The translations under genes were made by a program, and so were the position numbers. The notes beneath the pieces were generated by a model. The model was not told the origin of the DNA, searched no databases, and saw nothing but the letters and a program-made list of their open reading frames with translations. From the NCBI GenBank assembly GCA_028689545.1, contig JAQVCX010000003.1, positions 32,716 through 96,715 on the forward strand: 64,000 bases of DNA, read 5' to 3'. How positions within the stretch are numbered: position 1 is the first letter of the stretch; each line of letters opens with the position of its first letter. This document shows positions 45,820 through 54,329 of this stretch, piece after piece. Source of the stretch: Parabacteroides sp. Lineage in GTDB: Bacteria; Bacteroidota; Bacteroidia; Bacteroidales; Tannerellaceae.

Positions 45820-48156
45820 ATGATATCAATTAAGAAATTCCTCCGCTGCCTCTTTATGGCAGCCGGCTCAACAGTAGCGATCGCGCAACCCCATGTGGTT
45901 GATCTTGTAAACCCGATCATCGGGACGAATGGAATGGGACATACGTTCCCGGGGGCTTGCGTTCCTTTCGGGCTGGTACAGCTTAGTCCGGATACAGACA
46001 CCATTCCCCATAATGTAGAGGGGAAATATCAACCACGATCCTACGAGTATTGCGCGGGCTATCAGCATAAAGACAGTAGCATCGTAGGTTTCAGCCACAC
46101 CCATTTCAGCGGTACCGGGCACTCCGACCTCGGGGACATCTTGATTATGCCTACCACCGGAGCACTGAAGTTAAATCCCGGTACGGCCACGAATCCCGAT
46201 GGCGGTTACCGTTCACGCTTCTCGCACGACACGGAGATATCCCGTCCCGGATACTACGAGGTCATGCTCGCCGATTATGGCGTAAAGGCACGGCTCACCA
46301 CCACCCAACGAGTCGGCATCCACCAATACACATACCCCACGAACAGTGAGAACCAACGCATTATCCTTGATATGATTCATGGGATCTATAACTATGACGG
46401 CAAAGTTCTTTGGACCAATATTCGTGTTGAGAACGATACGCTTGTAACCGGCTATCGTATTACTAACGGTTGGGCACGTACCAACTATACTTATTTCGCC
46501 ATGTCTTTCTCCAAACCTATCACGCATTACGGATGCGAGGAGAAAGCGAAAGTCAATTATCGGGGCGGCTATGCCAAGTTTAATATGAAAGAGAACTTCC
46601 CGGATATCGGAGGACGTAAGATCGTCGCTTATTTTGATTTCGATCCGAAAGCGTCCGATGAGCTGGAAGTGAAAGTCGCCCTTTCCGGAGTCAGCACCGA
46701 GGGAGCCTTGAAGAATCTACGGACCGAGGCTTCCGGTGCCGACTTCGATCAATTAGCCGCCAAAGCCTCCAACACCTGGGATAAAGCGCTCTCCGTCATC
46801 GACGCGAAAGGGAGCGACGACCAGTTGGCTATGCTTTACACCTCCTTGTATCACACGATGATCAACCCTTGCGTGTACACCGATGTAGACGGCCAGTACC
46901 GCGGGCTAGACCATAATATCCATCAAGCGGACGGATTCACGAACTATACGGTATTCTCCGTATGGGATACGTATCGCGCCCTGCATCCCCTGTTCAATAT
47001 CATCAACCGACAGGTGAACACGGATATCGCCAAGTCCATGTTGAAGCATTGCGAGCAAAGCGTTCATCATGCCTTGCCGATCTGGAGCCATATGGCAAAC
47101 GAGAACTGGTGCATGATCGGTTATCACTCCGTATCGGTCTTGGCGGACGCCATCGCCAAAGGATTGCCGATTGATAAAGACGCCGCGCTGAAAGCGATGA
47201 TCAGCAGCTCTACGATTCCTTATTACGAGGGCACCAAAGAGTTCATGGAATTAGGGTATGTCCCTTTAGACCGCAACGGTAGCGCGGGCTCCTTGACCTT
47301 GGAGTACGCTTATGATGATTGGACCATCTATAATACAGCCTTATTAGCGGGAAACCGATCCGTAGCCGATACCTATAAGAAGCGTGCGTCCAACTACGCA
47401 AAGGTATTCGACACCTCGATCGGATATGCCCGTCCGCGTTACGCCAATGGCACGTTCAAGGAAGACTTCAGTTTGCTAAACACGCACGGTGAAGGGTTTA
47501 TCGAGGGGAATGCCTTGAACTATTCCTTCTATGTACCCCAAGATGTCAACGGCATGATCCGGTTGATGGGAGGCGAGCAAGCATTCATCACCAAAATGGA
47601 TTCCTTATTCACGATGCATCTTCCCGATGAGTTCTTTGCCCAGACCGAGGACGTGACAAAAGAAGGATTACTAGGAGGCTACGTACACGGCAACGAGCCC
47701 AGCCATCACATCCCGTTCTTATACACCTGGACCAGCCAGCCTTGGAAAACCCAGTATTGGCAACGCGAGATCATGAATAAGATGTATCGCAACAATATCG
47801 ACGGCCTTTGCGGTAACGACGATTGCGGCCAGATGTCCGCTTGGTATATTCTTTCCGCCATGGGATTCTATCCGGTTTGCCCGGGTACGGATCAATACGT
47901 ATTAGGCGCTCCCTATCTTCCATCTATGAAGGTTCGCTTGGAGAATGGCAAGACGTTCGAGGTAAAAGCCGATAAAGTCAGCGACAAGAACCGTTACGTA
48001 AAAGCGGTAAAGCTAAACGGGAAGCCTTATACCAAAGGATACATCACGCAAGATGACATCTTGAACGGCGGGACGCTCACTTTCGAGATGACTTCCAGCC
48101 CGAACAAGAAGCGCTTGTTCAACGGAGAGGATCGCCCGTATTCACTGACAGACTAG
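45820..48156 (+). CDS. GH92 alpha-mannosidase
   Basis: A 778-residue secreted exo-alpha-mannosidase of glycoside hydrolase family 92, calcium-dependent enzymes that trim mannose from N-glycans and yeast mannan. Signal peptide about 1-22. Family signatures: VNPIIGTNGMGHTFPGACVP at the start of the beta-sandwich, FSHTHFSGTGHSD, FSVWDTYRALHPL, GYVHGNEPSHHIP and NDDCGQMSAWYILSAMGFYP in the catalytic barrel. Length is typical. Position behind susCD suggests it acts on the imported or surface-bound glycan. Linkage preference cannot be read from sequence. Confidence 0.94.
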   Translation: MISIKKFLRCLFMAAGSTVAIAQPHVVDLVNPIIGTNGMGHTFPGACVPFGLVQLSPDTDTIPHNVEGKYQPRSYEYCAGYQHKDSSIVGFSHTHFSGTGHSDLGDILIMPTTGALKLNPGTATNPDGGYRSRFSHDTEISRPGYYEVMLADYGVKARLTTTQRVGIHQYTYPTNSENQRIILDMIHGIYNYDGKVLWTNIRVENDTLVTGYRITNGWARTNYTYFAMSFSKPITHYGCEEKAKVNYRGGYAKFNMKENFPDIGGRKIVAYFDFDPKASDELEVKVALSGVSTEGALKNLRTEASGADFDQLAAKASNTWDKALSVIDAKGSDDQLAMLYTSLYHTMINPCVYTDVDGQYRGLDHNIHQADGFTNYTVFSVWDTYRALHPLFNIINRQVNTDIAKSMLKHCEQSVHHALPIWSHMANENWCMIGYHSVSVLADAIAKGLPIDKDAALKAMISSSTIPYYEGTKEFMELGYVPLDRNGSAGSLTLEYAYDDWTIYNTALLAGNRSVADTYKKRASNYAKVFDTSIGYARPRYANGTFKEDFSLLNTHGEGFIEGNALNYSFYVPQDVNGMIRLMGGEQAFITKMDSLFTMHLPDEFFAQTEDVTKEGLLGGYVHGNEPSHHIPFLYTWTSQPWKTQYWQREIMNKMYRNNIDGLCGNDDCGQMSAWYILSAMGFYPVCPGTDQYVLGAPYLPSMKVRLENGKTFEVKADKVSDKNRYVKAVKLNGKPYTKGYITQDDILNGGTLTFEMTSSPNKKRLFNGEDRPYSLTD

Positions 48157-48188
48157 AAACCATATTCACCTAAAGACAGACAAGAGAT

Positions 48189-48986
48189 ATGAGATATAGA
48201 CAATTAATCAGCGGCGCTTTCCTGCTGTGGACTTGCGTAGCTTGCTCCGGCAAAAAGGAGCAGGCGGCTACCGTAGCGGAAACCGCCCCTACCCCTTGGG
48301 ATAACTATTACATCGGACAGATTGATTTCGAGAATCTTTCGCCCGAGGCCAAGGGATCGGCCATCTATGCCGCCGTTATCCCTGATCCGGAAGCTTATAT
48401 CACCAAGCACGCCCGCAAGGTAGTAGAGACGCTTTACTTCACTCCGGAAGACAGCATTCCGGGCATCGAGGAGATTCACTATACATTAAAGGAATACGAC
48501 GGGGTGTCGGCGAAAGACGGAGCGCCTCCTTCCATCAGCATCGTGTACAGCACGAAATGGATCGAGAAAAGCTTCGCCAACAACGATACCGCCAAGGTGG
48601 ATTACGAGACCCGCGGCGTACTGTACCATGAGCTGACGCATGGTTTCCAGCTAGAGCCGCAAGGCATAGGTAGCTATGGAACGAACAAGACTTTCTGGGC
48701 CATGATAGAGGGCGTGGCGGATGCCGTAAGATACCTAAACGGCGGTTTCACCTTGGAAGATCGCCCCAAAGGCGGGCACTATATGGATGGTTACCGCACG
48801 ACAGGCTTCTTCCTCGCATGGCTTACGCAAACCAAGCACCCGGACTTCCTGCGGAAGTTCAACCAAAGCACCTTGAAGGTGATCCCTTGGTCGTTCGACG
48901 GCGGCGTGAAATACGCCCTCGGTAGCGATTACGACATAGACTCATTATGGAAAGAATATATGGCTTCGATGGGAGATGAGGCTTAG
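48189..48986 (+). CDS. Basic secretory protein family metalloprotease (lipoprotein)
   Basis: A 265-residue lipoprotein (lipobox VAC, Cys19) of the plant basic secretory protein family. The zinc motif HELTH spans residues 147-151, and the downstream WAMIEGVADAVRY (about 170-182) supplies a probable third ligand or conserved acid. It lies 32 bp behind the GH92 gene and ends in a terminator, so it is the last gene of the polysaccharide utilization locus. A protease beside a mannosidase points to a glycoprotein substrate whose peptide is cleaved at the surface. Proteolytic activity is inferred from the motif. Confidence 0.87.
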   Translation: MRYRQLISGAFLLWTCVACSGKKEQAATVAETAPTPWDNYYIGQIDFENLSPEAKGSAIYAAVIPDPEAYITKHARKVVETLYFTPEDSIPGIEEIHYTLKEYDGVSAKDGAPPSISIVYSTKWIEKSFANNDTAKVDYETRGVLYHELTHGFQLEPQGIGSYGTNKTFWAMIEGVADAVRYLNGGFTLEDRPKGGHYMDGYRTTGFFLAWLTQTKHPDFLRKFNQSTLKVIPWSFDGGVKYALGSDYDIDSLWKEYMASMGDEA

Positions 48987-49020
48987 AAGCCGCTGACTAT
49001 ACAGCAGATCTGAGCCCACG

Positions 49021-49056
49021 GGCGGGGACATAGGCAAGGTTCCCGCCTGTTTTATT
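49021..49056. terminator. Terminator after the glycan locus
   Basis: A GC-rich stem (ggcgggga with tcccgcc) followed by tgttttattt, between the protease gene and the convergent hicB gene. Confidence 0.75.
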
Positions 49057-49064
49057 TCAATGAG

Positions 49065-49412
49065 CTACATCGCACATCCATGTTCCAACTCCTTTGTTAT
49101 GGCTCTATTTATAAAATCATTGATCGTAGTCCCTGTATTTGCGGCAATAGCAGCGACACGGCTATGGAGTTCTGACGACATTCGTAAATTAAGTTTACCG
49201 CTAAAAGGTTTTCGTGGTTCTACACCACGATCCTTACAGCTAGCCAGATAATCATCAATCGCCCCCTCAAAATCTTTTTTCAAATCATCGACGGTATCAC
49301 CTTCATAAGATATCAAATCTTTATTCATACCAAGTACCTTACCGTACAGACAATTATCTTCTTCGCTGTACTCAACACTGCCGATATATCCTTTGTACTT
49401 TAACTGTCCCAT
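49065..49412 (-). CDS. hicB: HicB-family antitoxin
   Basis: A 115-residue HicB antitoxin. The N-terminal half is the degenerate RNase-H-like domain (YKGYIGSVEYSEEDNCLYGKV, DDLKKDFEGAIDDYLA); the C-terminal half carries a ribbon-helix-helix-type DNA-binding segment (SGKLNLRMSSELHSRVA, TINDFINRAITKEL). It neutralises the neighbouring HicA and probably represses the operon. It follows hicA by 17 bp. Confidence 0.9.
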   Translation of the reverse strand: MGQLKYKGYIGSVEYSEEDNCLYGKVLGMNKDLISYEGDTVDDLKKDFEGAIDDYLASCKDRGVEPRKPFSGKLNLRMSSELHSRVAAIAANTGTTINDFINRAITKELEHGCAM

Positions 49413-49429
49413 AAGTTTACTCCTTATTC

Positions 49430-49708
49430 TTACACTTGATTGCTTTTATATTTCTCTATAAGGTTCTGTTCACGGATGAATGAAAGCAATTGTTTCATCA
49501 CGTACCCCTTTATAATATTCGGATGTGGCTTGTGCATAATGTACGAGTTCAATCCGTCAGCACTAATGAATTCAACACGTGAACCAGAAGTACTACCTTT
49601 TGTATTCTCCACATAACCGAATATTCCAAATAAACGTTTAACTTCCTCATAAGTAAAGTTTTTCGGTAATGAAAGAAATCGTTCTATGAGTTTTTCTTTT
49701 GTACCCAT
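49430..49708 (-). CDS. hicA: HicA-family mRNA interferase toxin
   Basis: A 92-residue HicA toxin, slightly longer than the usual 60-80. The double-stranded RNA-binding fold shows NFTYEEVKRLFGIFGY, GSRVEFIS and the catalytic-histidine segment IMHKPHPNIIKGYVM. HicA cleaves mRNA and halts translation. It is the upstream gene of a minus-strand hicA-hicB operon with a good promoter overlapped by palindromes. Confidence 0.9.
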   Translation of the reverse strand: MGTKEKLIERFLSLPKNFTYEEVKRLFGIFGYVENTKGSTSGSRVEFISADGLNSYIMHKPHPNIIKGYVMKQLLSFIREQNLIEKYKSNQV

Positions 49709-49729
49709 TTGTTTGTCATCTCATTTATG

Positions 49730-49759
49730 CAAAGATACTAAATTTAGTACTACGTACAA
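49730..49759 (-). promoter_or_regulatory. hicAB promoter with palindromic operator
   Basis: Minus-strand TATCTTTG (49730-49737) with a TTG -33 element (49757-49759) at the ideal 19-bp spacing. The perfect palindrome actaaatttagt (49737-49748) lies in the spacer, a likely HicB or HicAB operator. Confidence 0.7.
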
Positions 49760-49821
49760 GCTATTACTATATTTTTATAGGGAATATTGGTAGAATTCCA
49801 CCCAGCTAAATAAAAGGGGAT

Positions 49822-49843
49822 GAGACGCAGCATGCTACGTCTC
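49822..49843. repeat. 22-bp near-perfect palindrome
   Basis: Gagacgcagcatgctacgtctc, one mismatched pair from perfect. It resembles a palindrome common in Bacteroidales intergenic DNA. The gene-free stretch 49740-50580 holds this, the repeat cluster at 50098 and the promoter at 50516. Confidence 0.65.
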
Positions 49844-50097
49844 TACAACTGGATAAAGGGCTAGTTGGTAATCTTAGGGAATGCAGGTAGAGGGTGTTTG
49901 TGTTTTTGTCTTTTTGACAATTTGTAATTCCAAGTTCCGGAGAGGCGATTATTTCGGGCAAAGGTACGTCTCGCTTCCAAATACGAGAGAAAAAAACAGC
50001 AATCGGCTATCCGGTAATCACTTAACGAAAAAGGGCCTTTCATTCCAGCGAAATTAATTCATCCTAGTTCCTATTTCATCCCTTACCGCCCAGTCGT

Positions 50098-50230
50098 AAG
50101 GAGGTAACAATGCCCATTCTTGAGGGGTCACGATGCCCATCATGGCCATATGTGTAGCCTATCATGACCAGATGTATGGGTTAACGCGACTATACGTGTG
50201 GGTTAACGCGACTATATATATGGATTCCGA
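50098..50230. repeat. Cluster of six 22-23-bp degenerate tandem units
   Basis: Units 50098-50119, 50120-50142, 50143-50164, 50165-50186, 50187-50208 and 50209-50230. Neighbours resemble each other most: units 4 and 5 end in gggttaacg, units 5 and 6 begin with cgactata, units 1 and 2 share atgcccat. It is the longest cluster in the window. Confidence 0.75.
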
Positions 50231-50515
50231 TCTCTATTTTCGATGAAAAGCACCGCTTTTCACGTCAAAAAGGAGGCTTAATCGCCTATTTACGCCCTAC
50301 GTTCCCTCCCTTTGAAGATTATCAGACAAAGGCATTGTCACCGATAAGGGACTATTCCAATCAAAAAGAAAGATTACAAGAGATTTACCCGACAACACGA
50401 CCGGGCCAAGGTTATTCCTGTTGGAGCTGCCATGAGAGAGGGTAATGAGGGCGATGTTTGTTTGCTTCTCAAAAGGAAATATGTACAAAACTATGGCACT
50501 TAGGAATGAATGCCG

Positions 50516-50523
50516 TATATTTG
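50516..50523 (+). promoter_or_regulatory. -7 promoter box of the DUF3791 cassette
   Basis: TATATTTG, exact TAnnTTTG match, 58 bp before the first gene. Confidence 0.6.
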
Positions 50524-50580
50524 TATAGATGATACCGTGACAGAGTAGATAAAAGCAGTAAATTAAATAGGAAGAATAGT

Positions 50581-50808
50581 ATGGACAAGAAACAACAAGA
50601 TATAGCCTATTTTATCTCATTCTGCATTGAGCAGTACAAAAATGCCAAGGGCTTGAGTGGAGAGGAAGTCATGCAAGAATTCAGCAAGTACGACGTGCTG
50701 GAATACTTACGTGATTTCTTTGATGTGTTGCATACCCAAAGTTACCAATGGCTCTTGGCAAACATCGATGAGTTTATTAATCTCAGGAAGAAAGAGAACT
50801 CAAAATGA
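50581..50808 (+). CDS. DUF3791 family small protein
   Basis: A 75-residue helical protein of the DUF3791 family (IAYFISFCIEQYKNAKG, GEEVMQEFSKYDVLEYL, SYQWLLANIDEFI). Such genes typically sit beside DUF3990 genes whose products resemble ADP-ribosyltransferases, giving a toxin-antitoxin-like cassette. It overlaps the next small frame by ATGA. Function is not established. Confidence 0.8.
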   Translation: MDKKQQDIAYFISFCIEQYKNAKGLSGEEVMQEFSKYDVLEYLRDFFDVLHTQSYQWLLANIDEFINLRKKENSK

Positions 50809-50888
50809 AAATATATCACGGAAGGTTTCACACAGAGCGGTCGCTAGGTAGTATAACATTCATTGAAGCAAAGGAGATAAAGTCATGA
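50805..50888 (+). pseudogene. Collapsed DUF3990-like gene (27 codons)
   Basis: A 27-codon frame reading MKIYHG then RFHTERSLGSITF. The first six residues match the usual start of DUF3990 proteins (MKxYHGS) and the rest resembles their C-terminal end. It overlaps both neighbours by ATGA, so the deletion kept the frame and the translational coupling. The central ADP-ribosyltransferase-like body is missing. Confidence 0.6.
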
Positions 50889-51115
50889 TAGGAGAAATTA
50901 ATCAAAGCAATCTCTATCTACTATTGCCATCGAAAGTAAGCTGGCTGGCAGATATGATGACCACCAACAAAGGCATCAGTCTGATTGATGCCATAAAACA
51001 GATATATTCGTCCGATACTTACAAACGGCTGGAGAACGAGGAAACAAAGATGTGGCATTTGGGCCCCGTAGATTTATACAATGAAATGATCTCGAAGGAA
51101 ACAGGAAGAGAATAA
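50885..51115 (+). CDS. Small protein of the DUF3791/DUF3990 cassette
   Basis: A 76-residue protein (LYLLLPSKVSWLADMMTTN, ISLIDAIKQIYSSDTYKRL, KMWHLGPVDLYNEM). Similar proteins accompany DUF3791 and DUF3990 genes. It is translationally coupled to the collapsed frame by ATGA. Likely the partner or antitoxin of the lost toxin; function inferred. Confidence 0.7.
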   Translation: MIGEINQSNLYLLLPSKVSWLADMMTTNKGISLIDAIKQIYSSDTYKRLENEETKMWHLGPVDLYNEMISKETGRE

Positions 51116-51148
51116 GGTTCTTTATTTGCATTTCCGTAAACATATATC

Positions 51149-51156
51149 TACTTTTG
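51149..51156 (+). promoter_or_regulatory. -7 promoter box of GSCFA gene
   Basis: TACTTTTG, exact TAnnTTTG match, 15 bp before the chosen start. Confidence 0.55.
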
Positions 51157-51170
51157 CGATAAAAGTGAAT

Positions 51171-52163
51171 ATGGAACTTTACACTCGAATCCTGTTGCCG
51201 AAAGCACGGTTCTCTTTCTCGTATGAGGACCGGATCGTGATGATGGGTTCCTGCTTCGCCGAGAATATCGGGCAGAAGCTGGAAGAAAATAAGTTTCCGG
51301 TAGATATAAACCCCTTCGGGACCTTGTACAACCCAGCCTCCGTAGCGGAAGGACTGCGGATGCTGCTACGCCCGGAGCGTTTCACCCCCGGCGATTTATT
51401 CCAGCATGAGGGCGTATACCATAGTTTTACCCATCATAGCCGCTTCTCGGCTCCCTCGGAAGAGGAATGCCTAAAGCATATAAACAGCCGCTTATCCGAA
51501 TCCTCCGATTTCTTACGAAAAGCGACCCGGTTGGTTATCACGCTGGGAACCGCTTATGTATACCGCCTCAAGAGCAACGGGCAAATCGTAGCGAATTGCC
51601 ATAAGCTGCCCGAGAAGATGTTCGACCGGCAACGGCTATCCACGGAAGAGATCCTTGCGGACTGGAAGCCTTTGCTCCTCGCCCTTTGGGAACAAAACCC
51701 CGCCTTGAAGATCCTGTTCACCGTAAGCCCCATCCGTCACTGGAAAGACGGGGCTCACGAGAACCAACTCAGCAAGGCCATCCTGCTACTCGCCACGGAT
51801 GCCTTACAGAAGGAGTATCCCGACCAAATCGCCTACTTCCCCGCCTATGAGATCCTGATGGATGAGCTTCGGGACTATCGCTTTTACGCGGATGATATGC
51901 TTCACCCCTCCCCATTGGCCATCAATTACATCTGGCAACGTTTCACGGAGAATCTCTTATCCCGCGAGACTTCCTCGCTCCTAAAAGAATGGGGAGACAT
52001 CCAAAAAGCCATTCATCATAAGCCCTTCCAGCCGGAGAGTGAGGCCTATAAGCGATTCCTCCGGCAAACCTTATCCAAACTGGAACAAATCGGCGGGAAA
52101 ACCCCATCCTTTGATATAGCGAAAGAGATTGAATACGTGAAGGCGAAGATGAAAGCGGTATGA
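51171..52163 (+). CDS. GSCFA-domain protein
   Basis: A 330-residue protein named for its motif, visible as MGSCFAENIG near residue 25. Further features are INPFGTLYNPASV, VITLGTAYVYR, TVSPIRHWKDGAHENQLSKA and DDMLHPSPLAINYIW. The GSCF serine and the late Asp/His are arranged as in GDSL/SGNH hydrolases. The frame extends to 51126, but the promoter box at 51149 supports the start at 51171. Its exact substrate is unknown. In related Bacteroidetes it usually sits next to the murF-alr gene; here a GH29 block intervenes. Confidence 0.88.
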   Translation: MELYTRILLPKARFSFSYEDRIVMMGSCFAENIGQKLEENKFPVDINPFGTLYNPASVAEGLRMLLRPERFTPGDLFQHEGVYHSFTHHSRFSAPSEEECLKHINSRLSESSDFLRKATRLVITLGTAYVYRLKSNGQIVANCHKLPEKMFDRQRLSTEEILADWKPLLLALWEQNPALKILFTVSPIRHWKDGAHENQLSKAILLLATDALQKEYPDQIAYFPAYEILMDELRDYRFYADDMLHPSPLAINYIWQRFTENLLSRETSSLLKEWGDIQKAIHHKPFQPESEAYKRFLRQTLSKLEQIGGKTPSFDIAKEIEYVKAKMKAV

Positions 52164-52178
52164 CGTTTCTCTTCTTGA

Positions 52179-54317
52179 TTAAAACAAATCGTATTCCGCC
52201 AGCTTCAAGTCCATCTCACGATTCGCTTCCAGACGCACGTATCGAGCCTTAACCGCATCCGTGAAATGATAGTCGCGGCGAGTCGGGTCATTCCTTAAAT
52301 TGCCGAACTCGAAAGCTCCTGCTGCTTTCCAGGTCTTTCCGTCATCGCTGATCTTCACGGAACCCTTCACGATCATCTGGACCTCCTTATCCGATCGTGG
52401 CGTATAAGCCAAGCCGGACAACACGCGAGTTGTATCCAACCGGATGGTGACTGAGCGGGAATTATCGGTTGTCACCTCCCAAGCCCTCTTGTCATATCCC
52501 AAGAGCGACTCGCAAACCTCTCCCGACAGACCGTTCAATATCGCTACCGCTTTCACCTCGCCGTTATCCCAAGCGAAAGGCTCCTTGTATTCCAGAGAGT
52601 TCTCGTCGGGCATCGTGCCATCGGTCGTATAATAGATCTTGAAACCAGCATTCAAGTCGCTAGCCATATCCTGCTCATACGTATTCCATTTGAAATCCTG
52701 ACGCAAGGTCTCGACGCAAACCGCGCCCTTCTCATTCCTTCGCACGGTCAACCGCGGTGGATGCGACTCGTAATAATAGGCCGCTACCTCACTGATAGCC
52801 GGCACCAAGCGTGATTCCAATACGCGCACCCTGAATTTGTCGGTTGTCACGTTCGGGAAACGGAGGATACGCTTGTAACCGATATTGGTCGCTTCCACGA
52901 TCTCTTTCCACTCGCCATTCACCCAAACGTCAAGCGCATGTTTCTCCACCCGCTCGCCATTGGTAGCGATCGCCTCTTGCAGCATGAAGCGGTTCACCGT
53001 AACAGGCTCCGCGGTCTCTATGACAACCCCTTCGCTTCCCGCGATCATAGCCCGGTAAGTGCTGTCATCCTTATCCAGCCATTCTTTCGGCCCATCCGCC
53101 TGAGCCAACAGATCCGTGCCGTACGTCTGGCGGATACGCTTACCCACCTCTTTCAATACGCCGACATCCTGCGCGGAGAAACGTCCCTCGCGGTTGGGCG
53201 GGATATTCAACAAGAACGTGGAGTTTCCACCTACGGCACGCTCATAGATATCGAACACGTCGTCCGCGCTTCTCACACGCTGGCGATCATCATCCCGGTA
53301 GAACCAACCCTCGCGAATAGACGTATTGGTCTCGGCCTGTTGGTAATGCAGATATCTCGCCTTCAATAATTGCTCGCGGCTACCCAGATCCTCATCCGTC
53401 AGATCGGGGAAATAAGAGGTCGTGTCCGGATTCTCCGGGTAAGGGATGACATTCCATTCCGTATCACGAGTCCTTCCGGCCTCATTGCCGCACCAGCGAA
53501 TATCCTCACGCCCAAAGACCACGGCCTCCGGCGCCAATGTATGGATCAGCTCCTTCCAAGCGGAATATTTATAGCGCTGGCCTCCCTTGCGCTTCGGGTG
53601 CGCCCCGTCGAACCAGACCTCATGGATCGGGCCGTACTCGGTCAAGAGCTCGAATAGCTGATTCATGAAATACTCATTGTAATCATCCAGCTCAAACTCG
53701 AAAGTAGCCTTGTTCTCAAACGGGCGGCCCGGCACCTCCCGCGGGATGGTACGCTTGGTGTACTCGCTCAAATTACCATACAATCCCGTAGGGCTCTCGA
53801 TCTGGAACAAATCCGCCGGAGAAAGGTATACTCCCAACTCCAAGCCATACTTTTGACAAGAGGCGGACAAGTCCTTCAACACATCCCCTTTTCCATCCCG
53901 GAAACCGGAGGACATGATACCGTGCTTCGTATAACGGCTCTGCCATAAGACAAAACCATCGTGATGCTTGGCGGTGAATATAACCTTCTTCATTCCCGCC
54001 TCCTTCATCGCCTCGCACCATTGATCCGTATCCAGCTCCTTCAAGTCGAATATACGGGGATCTTCCATCCCATTCCCCCATTCCATGCGGGTGAACGTAT
54101 TAGGCCCGAAATGGATAAAAGCGATAAACTCATTCCGCAAAGCCTCCAGCTGATTGGAGGTAGGCACGATATGTGCCGCCTTCTCGATAATCTTTTCCGG
54201 GGAATCCGTCGCCTCAATCAGCATCGTCGGACGGCATTCCATGGTCAGTTCCGATTTAGGGTTGTCGGCGCACGCCGAAAGGAACAAGCAACCCAATACA
54301 AAATTCAAGTATTTCAT
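52179..54317 (-). CDS. GH29 alpha-L-fucosidase
   Basis: A 712-residue lipoprotein (lipobox LSAC, Cys16) of glycoside hydrolase family 29, resembling the branch that prefers alpha-1,3/1,4 fucose. The catalytic barrel covers about 50-390: FIAFIHFGPNTFT, FTAKHHDGFVLWQS, YLSPADLFQ and the nucleophile Asp237 in EVWFDGAHPK. The C-terminal part has F5/8-type-C-like carbohydrate-binding segments (TVNRFMLQEAIATNGERV; RYVRLEANREMDLKLAEYDLF) flanking a chitobiase-like domain (YYTTDGTMPDENSLEYKEPF). It probably removes fucose from host glycans. A decayed GH2 gene ends 12 bp upstream on the same strand, so the operon was once larger. Confidence 0.93.
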   Translation of the reverse strand: MKYLNFVLGCLFLSACADNPKSELTMECRPTMLIEATDSPEKIIEKAAHIVPTSNQLEALRNEFIAFIHFGPNTFTRMEWGNGMEDPRIFDLKELDTDQWCEAMKEAGMKKVIFTAKHHDGFVLWQSRYTKHGIMSSGFRDGKGDVLKDLSASCQKYGLELGVYLSPADLFQIESPTGLYGNLSEYTKRTIPREVPGRPFENKATFEFELDDYNEYFMNQLFELLTEYGPIHEVWFDGAHPKRKGGQRYKYSAWKELIHTLAPEAVVFGREDIRWCGNEAGRTRDTEWNVIPYPENPDTTSYFPDLTDEDLGSREQLLKARYLHYQQAETNTSIREGWFYRDDDRQRVRSADDVFDIYERAVGGNSTFLLNIPPNREGRFSAQDVGVLKEVGKRIRQTYGTDLLAQADGPKEWLDKDDSTYRAMIAGSEGVVIETAEPVTVNRFMLQEAIATNGERVEKHALDVWVNGEWKEIVEATNIGYKRILRFPNVTTDKFRVRVLESRLVPAISEVAAYYYESHPPRLTVRRNEKGAVCVETLRQDFKWNTYEQDMASDLNAGFKIYYTTDGTMPDENSLEYKEPFAWDNGEVKAVAILNGLSGEVCESLLGYDKRAWEVTTDNSRSVTIRLDTTRVLSGLAYTPRSDKEVQMIVKGSVKISDDGKTWKAAGAFEFGNLRNDPTRRDYHFTDAVKARYVRLEANREMDLKLAEYDLF

Positions 54318-54329
54318 TTCATTATTTTA

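Noticed and set aside
49861..50043. 60-codon minus-strand frame next to the hicAB promoter region
   Set aside because: No recognisable features and no start context; it lies in repeat-containing intergenic DNA.
50297..50488. 63-codon minus-strand frame in the gap before the DUF3791 cassette
   Set aside because: No family, signal or promoter; composition looks random.
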